A DNA stretch of 64,000 nt from positions 992,001 to 1,056,000 of the forward strand of contig NZ_FXEH01000006.1 in assembly GCF_900176565.1 (NCBI RefSeq), in the 5' to 3' direction. The position numbers were made by a program, and so were the translations under genes. Below the pieces are notes generated by a model. That model was not told where the DNA came from, ran no database searches, and saw nothing but the letters and a program-made list of their open reading frames with translations. Source of the DNA: Thalassobacillus devorans. GTDB lineage: Bacteria; Bacillota; Bacilli; Bacillales; Halobacillaceae. Of this stretch, positions 1-7,845 are shown one piece after another (within the stretch, counting starts at the first letter, position 1; each line of letters begins with the position of its first letter).

Positions 1-99
1 GTCCAATCTCAAGTCAAATATACGTTGAATAAAACAGTGGGATTATCCGTAAACTCAGTGAACATTTATATTCAGGGTGTTCGCGTTTCTACTAACTAA
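1..99 (+). CDS. yloU: Asp23/Gls24-family protein, 3' end only (YloU-like)
   Basis: The first 32 codons of the window are open in frame 1 and end in TAA at 97-99. The visible tail contains VNSVNIYIQGVRV, which resembles the C-terminus of Asp23/Gls24 (alkaline-shock) proteins. In Bacillaceae yloU lies directly upstream of yloV/fakA, as here, so the assignment rests on both the fragment and position. The N-terminal part lies outside the window. No function beyond the poorly understood envelope-stress family role can be claimed. Confidence 0.7.
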   Translation, partial: VQSQVKYTLNKTVGLSVNSVNIYIQGVRVSTN

Positions 100-144
100 A
101 CAATAATAACAGACAAACTAGCAGATATAGAGGAGGAAGCAGGT

Positions 145-1806
145 GTGACGGTTAAATTGTTGGACGGTAAAACGTTCGCTGAAATGGTGCTCGCAGGCGC
201 GCAGCATCTAACCAATAACGCGGATATGATTGATGCGTTGAACGTCTTTCCCGTTCCTGATGGTGATACGGGTACGAATATGAATTTATCGATGACTTCA
301 GGTGCTAATGAAGTCAAGAATGTAAAGGAAAATCATACAGGGGATGTTGCCCAGGCACTGGCCAAGGGTTTATTAATGGGTGCGCGAGGCAATTCAGGTG
401 TCATTCTCTCTCAATTATTCCGTGGATTCGGAAAAGAACTCGCTCAGAAGCAATCCTGTGATACAAAAGAATTTGCCCAGGCGTTGCAAGCAGGTGTTGA
501 AACGGCTTATAGAGCGGTGATGAAGCCTGTGGAAGGGACCATTTTGACAGTTGCTAAGGAATCGGCAGAAGCTGCTGTCAAGACAGCAAAAAAAGAAGAG
601 GATATGATCGTTTTTCTTGAGACGGTTGTAAAAGAAGCTCAGGCTTCTTTAAAACGCACTCCGGAACTGCTTCCGGTCCTGAAAGAAGTCGGAGTTGTAG
701 ACAGTGGCGGGCAAGGTCTATTGACTATCTATGAAGGATTTCTGGCAAACCTGAAAGGGGAAACACTGCCGGAACCTGACACTGCTGGTTCCATGGATGA
801 AATGGTGAATGCCGAGCATCATAAGCTCGCTCAGGATTTCATGGACACAGCAGATATCGAGTTTGGCTACTGTACCGAGTTCATGGTCAAGTTCGAAGAG
901 GACAAGCTTAAGGATAACCCTTATGATGAAGACCAATTCCGCAATGAATTGAGTGAAATGGGAGACTCTCTGCTTGTCGTTTCCGATGATGAATTGATAA
1001 AAGTACACGTGCACGTCGAATACCCTGGCGAAGCGATGACACTCGGTCAGCGCTACGGCAGTCTCGTGAATATGAAAATTGAAAACATGCGCGAACAGCA
1101 CACTTCTATCGTAGGTGATAAAAAAGAGAAGCAGCCAAAAGCAAAAGCGGAATATGGAATTGTCACTGTTTCTATGGGGGACGGCCTGAAAAAGATGTTT
1201 GAAAGCCTTGGCGCCACTGTTGTCATCCAGGGAGGCCAGACAATGAACCCAAGTACACAGGACATCTCGGAAGCTGTGTCAAAGGCTCATGCTAAAAATG
1301 TACTGATCCTGCCTAATAACAAAAATATCGTCATGGCTGCCGAACAGGCGGCTGATCTTGCGGAAGACAATGTGGCGGTGATTCCTAGTAAGTCGATCCC
1401 TCAGGGTATGAGTGCTTTATTGGCATTCAACCCGGATGCTGATCTGGAAACAAATCAACAGGAAATGTCCGGCATGATGGAACAGGTGAAAACCGGGCAG
1501 ATCACCTATGCGGTCCGGGATACCCAAATCGATGGCATGACCATTGAAAAAGATCACTTCATGGGAATTTTCGATGGGGATATCAAAGCGACCGACAAAG
1601 ATAAAATAACTACCGTTGAGAAACTCCTGAAAGAAATGATTGATGAAGATGAAGATGAAATTCTTACCGTTTTAGCCGGTGAAGAAGCAACCCAGGAAGA
1701 AATCGAGAAACTCGAAGCTTTCATGGAAGAAGAATTTGAAGATATCGAAGTAGAAGTCCATCAAGGCGACCAGCCGATCTATTCCTTCATATTCTCAGTC
1801 GAATAA
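145..1806 (+). CDS. fakA: Fatty acid kinase FakA (DAK2-domain protein, YloV)
   Basis: Cytosolic kinase that, with a FakB lipid carrier, phosphorylates exogenous fatty acids to acyl-phosphate for the PlsX/PlsY pathway. It has 553 residues, the usual YloV length. The N-terminal DhaL-like nucleotide domain shows the metal-binding signature PVPDGDTGTNM at about residues 36-46 and an RGNSG motif near 87. A central linker and a C-terminal EDD-type region follow. The start is GTG at 145, set by an AGAGGAGG ribosome binding site at 129-136. The gene follows yloU closely and was probably cotranscribed with it. Its last codons are 12 bp from an IS1182-family end, and the transposase reading frame on the other strand overlaps its 3' end. 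It is intact. Confidence 0.93.
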   Translation: MTVKLLDGKTFAEMVLAGAQHLTNNADMIDALNVFPVPDGDTGTNMNLSMTSGANEVKNVKENHTGDVAQALAKGLLMGARGNSGVILSQLFRGFGKELAQKQSCDTKEFAQALQAGVETAYRAVMKPVEGTILTVAKESAEAAVKTAKKEEDMIVFLETVVKEAQASLKRTPELLPVLKEVGVVDSGGQGLLTIYEGFLANLKGETLPEPDTAGSMDEMVNAEHHKLAQDFMDTADIEFGYCTEFMVKFEEDKLKDNPYDEDQFRNELSEMGDSLLVVSDDELIKVHVHVEYPGEAMTLGQRYGSLVNMKIENMREQHTSIVGDKKEKQPKAKAEYGIVTVSMGDGLKKMFESLGATVVIQGGQTMNPSTQDISEAVSKAHAKNVLILPNNKNIVMAAEQAADLAEDNVAVIPSKSIPQGMSALLAFNPDADLETNQQEMSGMMEQVKTGQITYAVRDTQIDGMTIEKDHFMGIFDGDIKATDKDKITTVEKLLKEMIDEDEDEILTVLAGEEATQEEIEKLEAFMEEEFEDIEVEVHQGDQPIYSFIFSVE

Positions 1807-3508
1807 TTATCAAAATAAGGGGCTGTCCCAAAAGTCTCTTTAAAATGAAAAAAACCACGAAGAAATTAATTTTTCTTCGTGGTTTTTTCGTTGTGAGCTT
1901 ATTTCCCCAGTGAAACAGGCGGTTCCACTCCGCCTGTTTCAGGAAGTTGTGGGCGATGGCGACCAGCCCAAACTCTATATTCACTTTATCCATGCCCCGG
2001 AGAGAAAATTTCCGGAACGACCGATTGCCTTTGATATGACCGAACACACTTTCTACCTCAACTTTTCGTCTGGCATAGATGCGTGCTCCTTCGTCACACC
2101 AAAGGCTTTCTCTTGCTTCCTTCTTCAGTTTTTCATATTCCGGGTTATAGTAAACACGCCGGTTTCCTTTTGCTTTCGTGCATTTTTCTTTTAAAGGGCA
2201 TCCGGTACACTCTTCACATTCATAGACCTTGAATCTTCGCGTATATCCGTACCGGTCGGTACGGTGAGAATGGAATTGAAAAGGAACCTTGCGTCCATTC
2301 GGACAAATGTAATAATCTCCATCTGCCTTGTACTCCCAGTTCATAACCTGACTCAGGTCTTTTTTGAACGAACGAGACTGCTCTTTTCGCATCGTGTTGT
2401 ATGGGATGAGTGTCTCAAACCCTTCCTTCTTCGCGTATTTGTAATTGGATTCTCCGCCATAACCTCCATCAGCGACAATTGTGTTGGGGAATGGAAGATC
2501 TGCAGCCTGTAGCTTTTGAATATGCGGTTCAAAACAACGGGTGTCCGTAGGACGCTGATGGATCGAGTAGCCGATAATGAATTGGTTTTCTGTTCCTGCC
2601 TGCACATTATAACCAGGTTTTAACTGCCCATTCTTCATGTGATCTTCTTTCATTCGCATAAAAGTGGCATCGGTATCTGTCTTGGAAAAACTATTGCGAT
2701 CACCGAAGGTGGCTAGCTGGGTTTCATACTTTTTCAAACGAGGAAGGTAGTCCTGTCTCAACGATTTATAGATACGTCGTTTGGCACGGAATATTTCCTT
2801 TTTTTCTTTCTTCTTCACCTTATCAGTTTCCTCTTCGACCGCCTTTTCCGCTTGTTCTACCTGTGCTTCTACCTGCTCGACAACTTTTTCTAATTGTTCG
2901 GAAGTTACTCGCTTGGCAGAAGACCCCTCATCAGTGAGTATTTTTTCATCCAACTCAATGGCATCTTCAATATCCGCGAAAGTTTGATTCAATTTTTCCT
3001 GTAGTTTTTCTTCGTAACCTTGGACGGATTTTTTCCACACAAACGTGTATTTATTGGCATTCGCCTCGAATTTGGTTCCATCGAGGAAGTAGTTGTCCAT
3101 GGATATGTATTCTTGGTCGATCAGAAGTTTAATCAACTCCGTGAATAAAGGTTCAATGATCGCTTTCATCCGTTCTGAACGGAACCGGTTGATAGTTCGG
3201 AAATCTGGTGTCTGTTGGCCGGCCAGCCACATCATCGGCAGATGTTCTCTAAGGGATTTGGCGATTTCACGGCAGGAATAGATTTTTTGCGTATAGGCGT
3301 ATAAGATAACTTTTGTCATCATTTTGGGATGATAGGAGCTCCGACCGCCGCCTTGATATTGAGAGAAAAAGATGTCATCGTTGACCTGTTCCACCATGGC
3401 ATGAATGACACGGACCACATGGTCCTCAGGAATTAAATCACTGAAGTCCATTGGTAGAACTAACTGCCCCATGTTATAATCAATAAAAGTAGCTGAAGAG
3501 TTACTCAT
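1787..3508 (-). CDS. IS1182-family transposase
   Basis: DDE transposase of about 573 residues. The start is taken at 3508 (MSNSSATFIDYN), preceded on the minus strand by GTGAGG; an upstream in-frame extension to 3604 would read through a leader hairpin and is unlikely. An N-terminal DUF772-type domain is followed by the DDE domain, with FLDGTKFEANANKY, then VADGGYGGES, then KVEVESVFGHIKGN as the probable D, D and E blocks. A cysteine-rich insert (CEECTGCPLKEKC) precedes the last block, as usual in this family. The frame has no stop inside the element: it crosses the terminal repeat and ends at 1787 within fakA's 3' end, so about 11 residues come from host DNA. It looks functional. Confidence 0.9.
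   Translation of the reverse strand: MSNSSATFIDYNMGQLVLPMDFSDLIPEDHVVRVIHAMVEQVNDDIFFSQYQGGGRSSYHPKMMTKVILYAYTQKIYSCREIAKSLREHLPMMWLAGQQTPDFRTINRFRSERMKAIIEPLFTELIKLLIDQEYISMDNYFLDGTKFEANANKYTFVWKKSVQGYEEKLQEKLNQTFADIEDAIELDEKILTDEGSSAKRVTSEQLEKVVEQVEAQVEQAEKAVEEETDKVKKKEKKEIFRAKRRIYKSLRQDYLPRLKKYETQLATFGDRNSFSKTDTDATFMRMKEDHMKNGQLKPGYNVQAGTENQFIIGYSIHQRPTDTRCFEPHIQKLQAADLPFPNTIVADGGYGGESNYKYAKKEGFETLIPYNTMRKEQSRSFKKDLSQVMNWEYKADGDYYICPNGRKVPFQFHSHRTDRYGYTRRFKVYECEECTGCPLKEKCTKAKGNRRVYYNPEYEKLKKEARESLWCDEGARIYARRKVEVESVFGHIKGNRSFRKFSLRGMDKVNIEFGLVAIAHNFLKQAEWNRLFHWGNKLTTKKPRRKINFFVVFFILKRLLGQPLILIIIRLRI
1848..1888. terminator. Bidirectional hairpin near IS left end, likely terminator for the fakA operon
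   Basis: AACCACGAAGAAA at about 1852-1865 pairs with TTTCTTCGTGGTT at about 1871-1883, flanked by A and T runs, so it can work on either strand. On the plus strand it follows the fakA stop by about 40 bp. It lies inside the IS and inside the transposase frame's last codons, so the IS seems to supply the operon's transcription end. Confidence 0.7.
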
Positions 3509-3578
3509 AAAAAATCGCCTCACTTTTCGTTTTTTGTTTGTTTGGTCGCTTACATTATAACGAATGAGGCGATTTTTT
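3509..3578 (-). promoter_or_regulatory. Transposase leader: perfect 14-bp inverted repeat with an internal -10 in the loop
   Basis: Arms at 3509-3522 and 3565-3578 are perfect complements. On the minus strand the 3' arm contains the GTGAGG ribosome binding site (3518-3523) and ends directly at the transposase ATG. A TATAAT (-10, minus strand, 3554-3559) lies in the 42-nt loop. Transcripts starting from it would lack the 5' arm and leave the ribosome site free. Read-through transcripts would fold and hide it. No strong -35 is visible. Confidence 0.65.
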
Positions 3579-3602
3579 TGTATGTAAAAATGAAGTTTCT
3601 GC

Positions 3603-3755
3603 ATTGTTGATTGCTAATTTGGGCAGGGAAACGATGAGACTCCTACGGGAGAGGCAAGGCTGACGAGGCCCCGCAGGGCGAAGCCCGAGGAGACTTGTCG
3701 TCTTCCCCGTGGAAAGGGAATCGTTTCCCAGCCCCACTTTTTCGGTATCAACAAT
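3603..3755. repeat. Large imperfect palindromic repeat, copy 1 (inside the IS1182 element)
   Basis: A non-coding segment with nested inverted repeats: ATTGTTGAT at 3603-3611 against ATCAACAAT at 3747-3755, and GGGAAACGAT near 3626 against ATCGTTTCCC near 3720. The core carries GAGACTCCTACGGGAG, CCCGCAGGGC and AGCCCGAGGAG blocks. The same blocks occur in the same relative order on the opposite strand at 39094-39265. From memory, similar elements are scattered through Bacillaceae genomes, but this was not searched. With the leader hairpin and the IS right end it fills the gene-free stretch 3509-3885. Confidence 0.75.
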
Positions 3756-3885
3756 AATGAAAAAAGGCTGCCCCTATAAGTCTTTTTTAGACTTATGGGA
3801 CAGCCCCTTTTGATTATATTTAGTTTGTGCAGGGGACTATAAGTGAATAGAAAACTATAAACCTTAACTATGTAAAGGAGATATA

Positions 3886-5352
3886 ATGACACATCATAAA
3901 GAAATTGGATGGAACTTTGAAAATAGTTATGCACGACTGCCAAAGCCATTTTTTGAACAAGTAAAACCAGAGACGGTTCCTTCACCGAAGCCCGTCATCA
4001 TCAATAAGTCTTTGGCAGCAACTTTAGGTTTGAACGGTGACAGCCTCGAAACGGAAGAAGGAGTAAAGGTGTTGGCAGGGAACCACGTGCCCGATCAGGC
4101 GGAGCCGATTGCACAAGCGTACGCAGGTCACCAGTTTGGGCACTTTACTATGTTAGGAGACGGCCGTGCCGTTTTGCTTGGTGAACAAATCACACCATCA
4201 GAAAAACGATTAGATATTCAGCTCAAGGGCTCAGGACGTACCCCATTTTCGCGCAGAGGCGATGGCCGGGCAACCCTTGGCCCAATGCTGCGGGAATATA
4301 TCATCAGTGAGGCGATGCATGCTTTAGGTGTACCGACCAATAGAAGCCTTGCTGTAGTAACAACAGGAGAATCGGTCATCCGGGAAACACCATTGCCAGG
4401 TGCCATATTAACCCGTGTTGCTGCCAGTCACCTTCGAGTCGGCACCTTTGAATATGCCAGAAGACTGGATGATATTGAAAAACTCCAGGAGCTTGCTGAC
4501 TATGCCATAGAGCGCCATTTTCCTGAAATTGAACTAAATGAAGACCGATACCTTGCTTTTTATGAAGAAGTGGTCAGACGCCAGGCCAAATTAATAGCAA
4601 ATTGGCAGTTGATTGGGTTTATTCATGGGGTGATGAATACGGATAATATGACCATCAGTGGAGAAACGATTGACTATGGGCCTTGTGCTTTTATGGATGA
4701 ATATGACCCGGCGACCGTGTTCAGCTCGATTGATGTGCAAGGCCGTTATGCCTATCAAAACCAGCCGGCAATTGGTCAATGGAACCTGGCGCGCTTAGCC
4801 GAGGCCCTTTTACCATTGATTCATGAAGACCAGGACCATGCAGTGGAACTGGCTCAAGAGATTCTGGGACACTACCAGGAATTTTATCATAACTATTGGC
4901 TGGCAGGAATGAGAAAGAAACTGGGCATACAAAATGAAGAGGAGAAAGATGAGAAATTGATTGAAGACCTTCTTGATATCATGAAGAATCACCGTGCTGA
5001 TTTTACCAATACGTTCCGCCTGTTAACGTTGGGTAAACCGGAGGATACTGCTATGAATGAGAGTCCGGAATTCAAGCAATGGTATGAGCGGTGGCAGCAT
5101 CGGTTAGACAGACAGGACTTATCAAAAACCTCTGCCTATCAGGAGATGAAGAAAGTCAATCCAGCCATCATCCCTCGTAATCACCGGGTGGAAGAGGCGT
5201 TGGAAGCGGCTGTCCAAAATAGTGACTACAGTGTGACGGAACGGCTTTTAGAGGTTCTTTCTGATCCCTATGCCTATTCACCGGAACAGGAAGAATACAC
5301 GACCTTGCCAGCACCATCCAGGCTCCCATACCGAACCTATTGCGGGACCTAA
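3886..5352 (+). CDS. selO: Protein adenylyltransferase SelO (YdiU/UPF0061)
   Basis: Pseudokinase-fold enzyme that transfers AMP from ATP to protein Ser, Thr or Tyr residues; in E. coli it is tied to oxidative-stress glutathionylation. The 488 residues match the family. Conserved stretches visible include [38 protein letters not shown], and [24 protein letters not shown] (nucleotide and metal region). The protein ends ...YCGT, with Cys third from last, the position of the selenocysteine in eukaryotic SelO and of the redox Cys in E. coli. Here it is an ordinary TGC codon. The ATG has a good AAAGGAGAT site. The gene stands alone between an IS and its own terminator, so it is an accessory insertion in the core order. 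Confidence 0.93.
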   Translation: MTHHKEIGWNFENSYARLPKPFFEQVKPETVPSPKPVIINKSLAATLGLNGDSLETEEGVKVLAGNHVPDQAEPIAQAYAGHQFGHFTMLGDGRAVLLGEQITPSEKRLDIQLKGSGRTPFSRRGDGRATLGPMLREYIISEAMHALGVPTNRSLAVVTTGESVIRETPLPGAILTRVAASHLRVGTFEYARRLDDIEKLQELADYAIERHFPEIELNEDRYLAFYEEVVRRQAKLIANWQLIGFIHGVMNTDNMTISGETIDYGPCAFMDEYDPATVFSSIDVQGRYAYQNQPAIGQWNLARLAEALLPLIHEDQDHAVELAQEILGHYQEFYHNYWLAGMRKKLGIQNEEEKDEKLIEDLLDIMKNHRADFTNTFRLLTLGKPEDTAMNESPEFKQWYERWQHRLDRQDLSKTSAYQEMKKVNPAIIPRNHRVEEALEAAVQNSDYSVTERLLEVLSDPYAYSPEQEEYTTLPAPSRLPYRTYCGT

Positions 5353-5380
5353 GACAGTGGAAAACCTACTGTCTTTTTTT
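5351..5380 (+). terminator. Intrinsic terminator of selO
   Basis: AAGACAGTGG pairs with CCTACTGTCTT around an AAAA loop (one bulge) and runs into seven T residues. It overlaps the selO stop codon. Confidence 0.85.
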
Positions 5381-5438
5381 GGAAGCATCGTTTACAGGTC
5401 AGCTGTTTCGGTAACTTAGTAGAAAAGGAGGCAGGATA

Positions 5439-6179
5439 ATGAAAGACAGAAAAACTGTGATCGTAACTGGAGGAGCTAATGGCATTGGAAAATCCATCGT
5501 AAACTCCTTTTTAGAAGAAGGCTATAGAGTTCTACTGGTTGACAAAGATGAAAAAAAAGGGAGAGAAGTTTGTGAACAAGCGCAGAAAAACAGCGGTTTA
5601 GTGGAATTCAAAAAATGTGATGTAGGGAATTACAGGGAAGTCCAAAAGTTATTTAATGAAATGGAAAGCGAATATAATCGCATTGACATTTTAGTCAATA
5701 ATGCGGGAATTTCTAAATTCAAAAATTTTTGGGATATGGAAGAAGAAGACTGGAATGAAGTGATTGCTGCGAATTTGAGCAGTGTATTTTTTCTTACCAA
5801 ACAAGCAGCTTTACTTATGAAGGAACATGGGGGAAGCATTATCAACATTGCCTCCACGAGAGCCTCGATGGCGGAACCCCACACGGAAGCCTACTCTGCA
5901 AGTAAGGGAGGCATAGTCGCACTGACCCATTCTTTAGCGATGACGTTGAGTGACTACTATATCCGGGTGAATAGCATCAGCCCCGGATGGATCGAAACAG
6001 AGCATTATGAAGACTTAAGAGAAATCGACCACTTTCAGCACCCTTCCAAAAGAGTTGGCAGACCAGAAGATGTCGCCAGAGCCTGTGTATTTTTAAGTCA
6101 GGAAGAAAATGATTTCATCAATGGGGAGAATATCGTCATTGACGGCGGGATGACTCGGAAAATGATTTATGAACATTAA
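5439..6179 (+). CDS. SDR-family NAD(P)-dependent oxidoreductase
   Basis: Classical short-chain dehydrogenase/reductase of 246 residues. The cofactor motif TGGANGIG is at residues 10-17, NNAG at 87-90, and the catalytic triad is Ser139, Tyr152 and Lys156 (YSASK). The C-terminal INGENIVIDGG is typical. An acidic residue at the end of the second strand (LLVDKDEK) favours NAD over NADP by family rules. The substrate cannot be named: the protein resembles both sugar or polyol dehydrogenases and FabG-like reductases. The start has an AGGAGG site. It stands alone after the selO terminator and before an IS3-type element, so context gives no pathway. Confidence 0.85.
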   Translation: MKDRKTVIVTGGANGIGKSIVNSFLEEGYRVLLVDKDEKKGREVCEQAQKNSGLVEFKKCDVGNYREVQKLFNEMESEYNRIDILVNNAGISKFKNFWDMEEEDWNEVIAANLSSVFFLTKQAALLMKEHGGSIINIASTRASMAEPHTEAYSASKGGIVALTHSLAMTLSDYYIRVNSISPGWIETEHYEDLREIDHFQHPSKRVGRPEDVARACVFLSQEENDFINGENIVIDGGMTRKMIYEH

Positions 6180-6372
6180 CAAGCTGGTTCCGTGAGGAGT
6201 TAATTAGGGGAGGTAGCCAATCTGGTTAAATTGTCTCTTATATAAATGATCATTCTCTCTTCCCATAATTTTATCTCACTTATTTTTAATTTTTGGAACT
6301 AGTATAGAAAGTGGACACAGGTAGTGAGCCATGTTTTAATCGACCTAAAGCTTAAATTAAGGACGTGTTCAC

Positions 6373-6681
6373 TTGACTAAAAAAATGAAGAGTTACAGTT
6401 CGGAATTTAAAGAGTATGTAGCTAAAATGATTGTCCTAGACGGACATAAAATGACTGATATTTGCAACAAGCTCAATTTACCTTACGGTACCGTTAAGCG
6501 GTGGGTAGGGAGCTATCGTGACAAGCAGAAGAACGCAGAAAAAGAGGAACAAAACCAGCTATTAACGGCTTCTGAGTACAAAGAGATGTATGAAAAAGAA
6601 CGGCAAGAGAAGCTTGAAGCTCAGGAGGAAGCCGAAATATTAAAAAAGGCAATGCACATCTTCACGCAAGAAAAAGAGTAA
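6373..6681 (+). CDS. IS3-family transposase OrfA (helix-turn-helix subunit)
   Basis: A 102-residue DNA-binding protein. The N-terminal helix-turn-helix covers about residues 8-45, with DICNKLNLPYGTVKRWV as the recognition region. A C-terminal Glu/Lys/Gln-rich leucine-zipper coiled coil follows (EKERQEKLEAQEEAEILKK). The start codon is TTG or a nearby codon at 6373. A canonical slippery heptamer A AAA AAG sits at 6642-6648 in the correct phase, 11 codons before the stop. A -1 shift there continues into orfB without meeting a stop, as in IS150 and IS911. Confidence 0.88.
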   Translation: MTKKMKSYSSEFKEYVAKMIVLDGHKMTDICNKLNLPYGTVKRWVGSYRDKQKNAEKEEQNQLLTASEYKEMYEKERQEKLEAQEEAEILKKAMHIFTQEKE

Positions 6682-6728
6682 AGTTCGAGTTCATTTATGA
6701 ACATCGTACAGAACACACCGTATCGAAG

Positions 6729-7589
6729 ATGTGCGAAGTTCTTGGTGTGTCTACATCCGGCTATTATGCTTACCTCCACAGGTTAGAGCGGCCAGAAACA
6801 GAGCGGGAAGCATTCAATCGTTATTTAGATGAGCGAATTCTATTTCACTATCACGATAATCATGGGTGTTACGGCAGCCCTCGTATTCATAAAAAAATCC
6901 GGGATGAGGATGGACTATCGGTTTCCTTGAAGAAAGTGACTAACCGTATGAGAGAGTTAGAACTGTATGCAGTGCCACCAAAGAAATTTGTAGCGACTAC
7001 CGATTCGAAACATGCCAATCAAACTTTTCCTAACCATTTGAAACGAGAGTTTCAACCAGAAGCTCCGAACAAGGTCTGGGCTACAGATATTACCTATATT
7101 CATACTGGTGAAGGATTCTTGTATCTAAATCCTGTCATGGACCTGTATTCTCGCCGTATTATCAGTTTTCGTATTGACGACCATATGAAACAATCGCTAT
7201 CTCTACATGCCTTAGAAGAAGCTATCTCCCTTCGGGAGCCAGAAGCAGGATGGATCCATCATTCAGATCAAGGATCCCAATACTGTTCCAGGGCATATGT
7301 AAAAACCCTTGAAGAAGCCCAAGCCACTATCAGCATGAGCCGGAAAGGCACACCCTATGATAACGCTTGTGTCGAGAGCTTCTTTGCCTCTTTTAAAAAG
7401 GAGTACCTGTATAAATACGTATTCCCTACAAAAGCTGAAGCTATTTTAGCTGTTCAATTTTATATTAAATTTTATAACCAGAAGCGTATGCATTCCTTCT
7501 TGGATGATAAGAGCCCTATCGAAAAAGAAAAGGCCTATTATTCGAGCCAAAGTCAGAAGCTCGCTTCAGCACACATTCCCTCTGCATAA
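6729..7589 (+). CDS. IS3-family transposase OrfB (DDE integrase domain)
   Basis: Catalytic part of the transposase, 286 residues from the first ATG. Its frame is open upstream to the slippery site at 6642-6648, adding residues such as KFEFIYEHRTEHTVSKM that match the usual OrfB N-terminus, so the real product is probably an OrfAB fusion. It contains the HTH_21 region (HDNHGCYGSPRIHKKI) and the rve domain, with DITYI (first D), HSDQGSQYCS (second D) and DNACVESFFASFKKE (E). The C-terminal YNQKRMHSFLDDKSPIE is typical. No internal stop is seen, so the element may be active. Confidence 0.9.
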   Translation: MCEVLGVSTSGYYAYLHRLERPETEREAFNRYLDERILFHYHDNHGCYGSPRIHKKIRDEDGLSVSLKKVTNRMRELELYAVPPKKFVATTDSKHANQTFPNHLKREFQPEAPNKVWATDITYIHTGEGFLYLNPVMDLYSRRIISFRIDDHMKQSLSLHALEEAISLREPEAGWIHHSDQGSQYCSRAYVKTLEEAQATISMSRKGTPYDNACVESFFASFKKEYLYKYVFPTKAEAILAVQFYIKFYNQKRMHSFLDDKSPIEKEKAYYSSQSQKLASAHIPSA

Positions 7590-7801
7590 AGGGTAGGATC
7601 GTTTTTGGTATCCTTCCCTTTATGCGGAGGCATCCAAGTGTTTCGGAAGAAAACACGCGGAAGAAAAAAATGGCCCGATGAGTGATCTATTTTTGTCCAC
7701 TTTATTGACAGAATTCCAAAGTGTCACGCATCCGGGCGAAGCTTCTCACATACTATGCCGGTTGTCTCTCTTACGCCTTAAAATATCATTCTTTTAACTA
7801 T

Positions 7802-7836
7802 AAAAAAAGCTCAGAGTTAGCCATTAACTCTGAGCA
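7802..7836 (-). terminator. Intrinsic terminator of the NCS2 permease gene
   Basis: GCTCAGAGTTA pairs with TAACTCTGAGC around a short loop and is followed on the minus strand by seven T residues. It begins about 10 bp after the permease stop codon. The same GCTCAGAGT stem recurs in the codY terminator at 52441. Confidence 0.88.
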
Positions 7837-7845
7837 CCTTAACTA

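Larger units (their letters stand above)
1819..3807 (-). mobile_element. IS1182-family insertion sequence, complete
   Basis: The element is bounded by 18-bp terminal inverted repeats at 1819-1836 and 3790-3807 that match at 17 of 18 positions and begin GGGGCTGTCCCA. It encodes one transposase on the minus strand. The right end folds further: 3767-3783 is a second, imperfect inverted copy facing the terminal repeat, giving a hairpin. No convincing target-site duplication is seen (CAAAATAA on the left, TTTTGATT on the right). It sits 12 bp after fakA, where related genomes continue into the sdaA genes. Confidence 0.9.
6294..7718 (+). mobile_element. IS3-family (IS150-like) insertion sequence
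   Basis: An element of about 1.4 kb carrying orfA and orfB in the -1 frame relationship. Ends are recognisable as TGGAA...AAAGTGGACA on the left (6294-6318) and its inverted form on the right (7693-7718); the outer 5 and inner 10 bases match but the middle is diverged. No 3-5 bp target duplication is visible. A hairpin after orfB pairs GCATAAAGGG near 7585 with CCCTTTATGC near 7617. The element separates the SDR gene from the purine permease. Confidence 0.85.

Noticed and set aside
1811-3815. Target-site duplication of the IS1182 element
   Set aside because: CAAAATAA and TTTTGATT do not match as direct repeats; the A/T likeness is only inverted.
5338-5352. Selenocysteine in SelO
   Set aside because: The codon at the conserved place is TGC (Cys), and no in-frame TGA precedes the stop.
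5439-6179. Second fabG
   Set aside because: It has SDR motifs, but substrate region and context differ from the true fabG at 25484, so only a family name is given.
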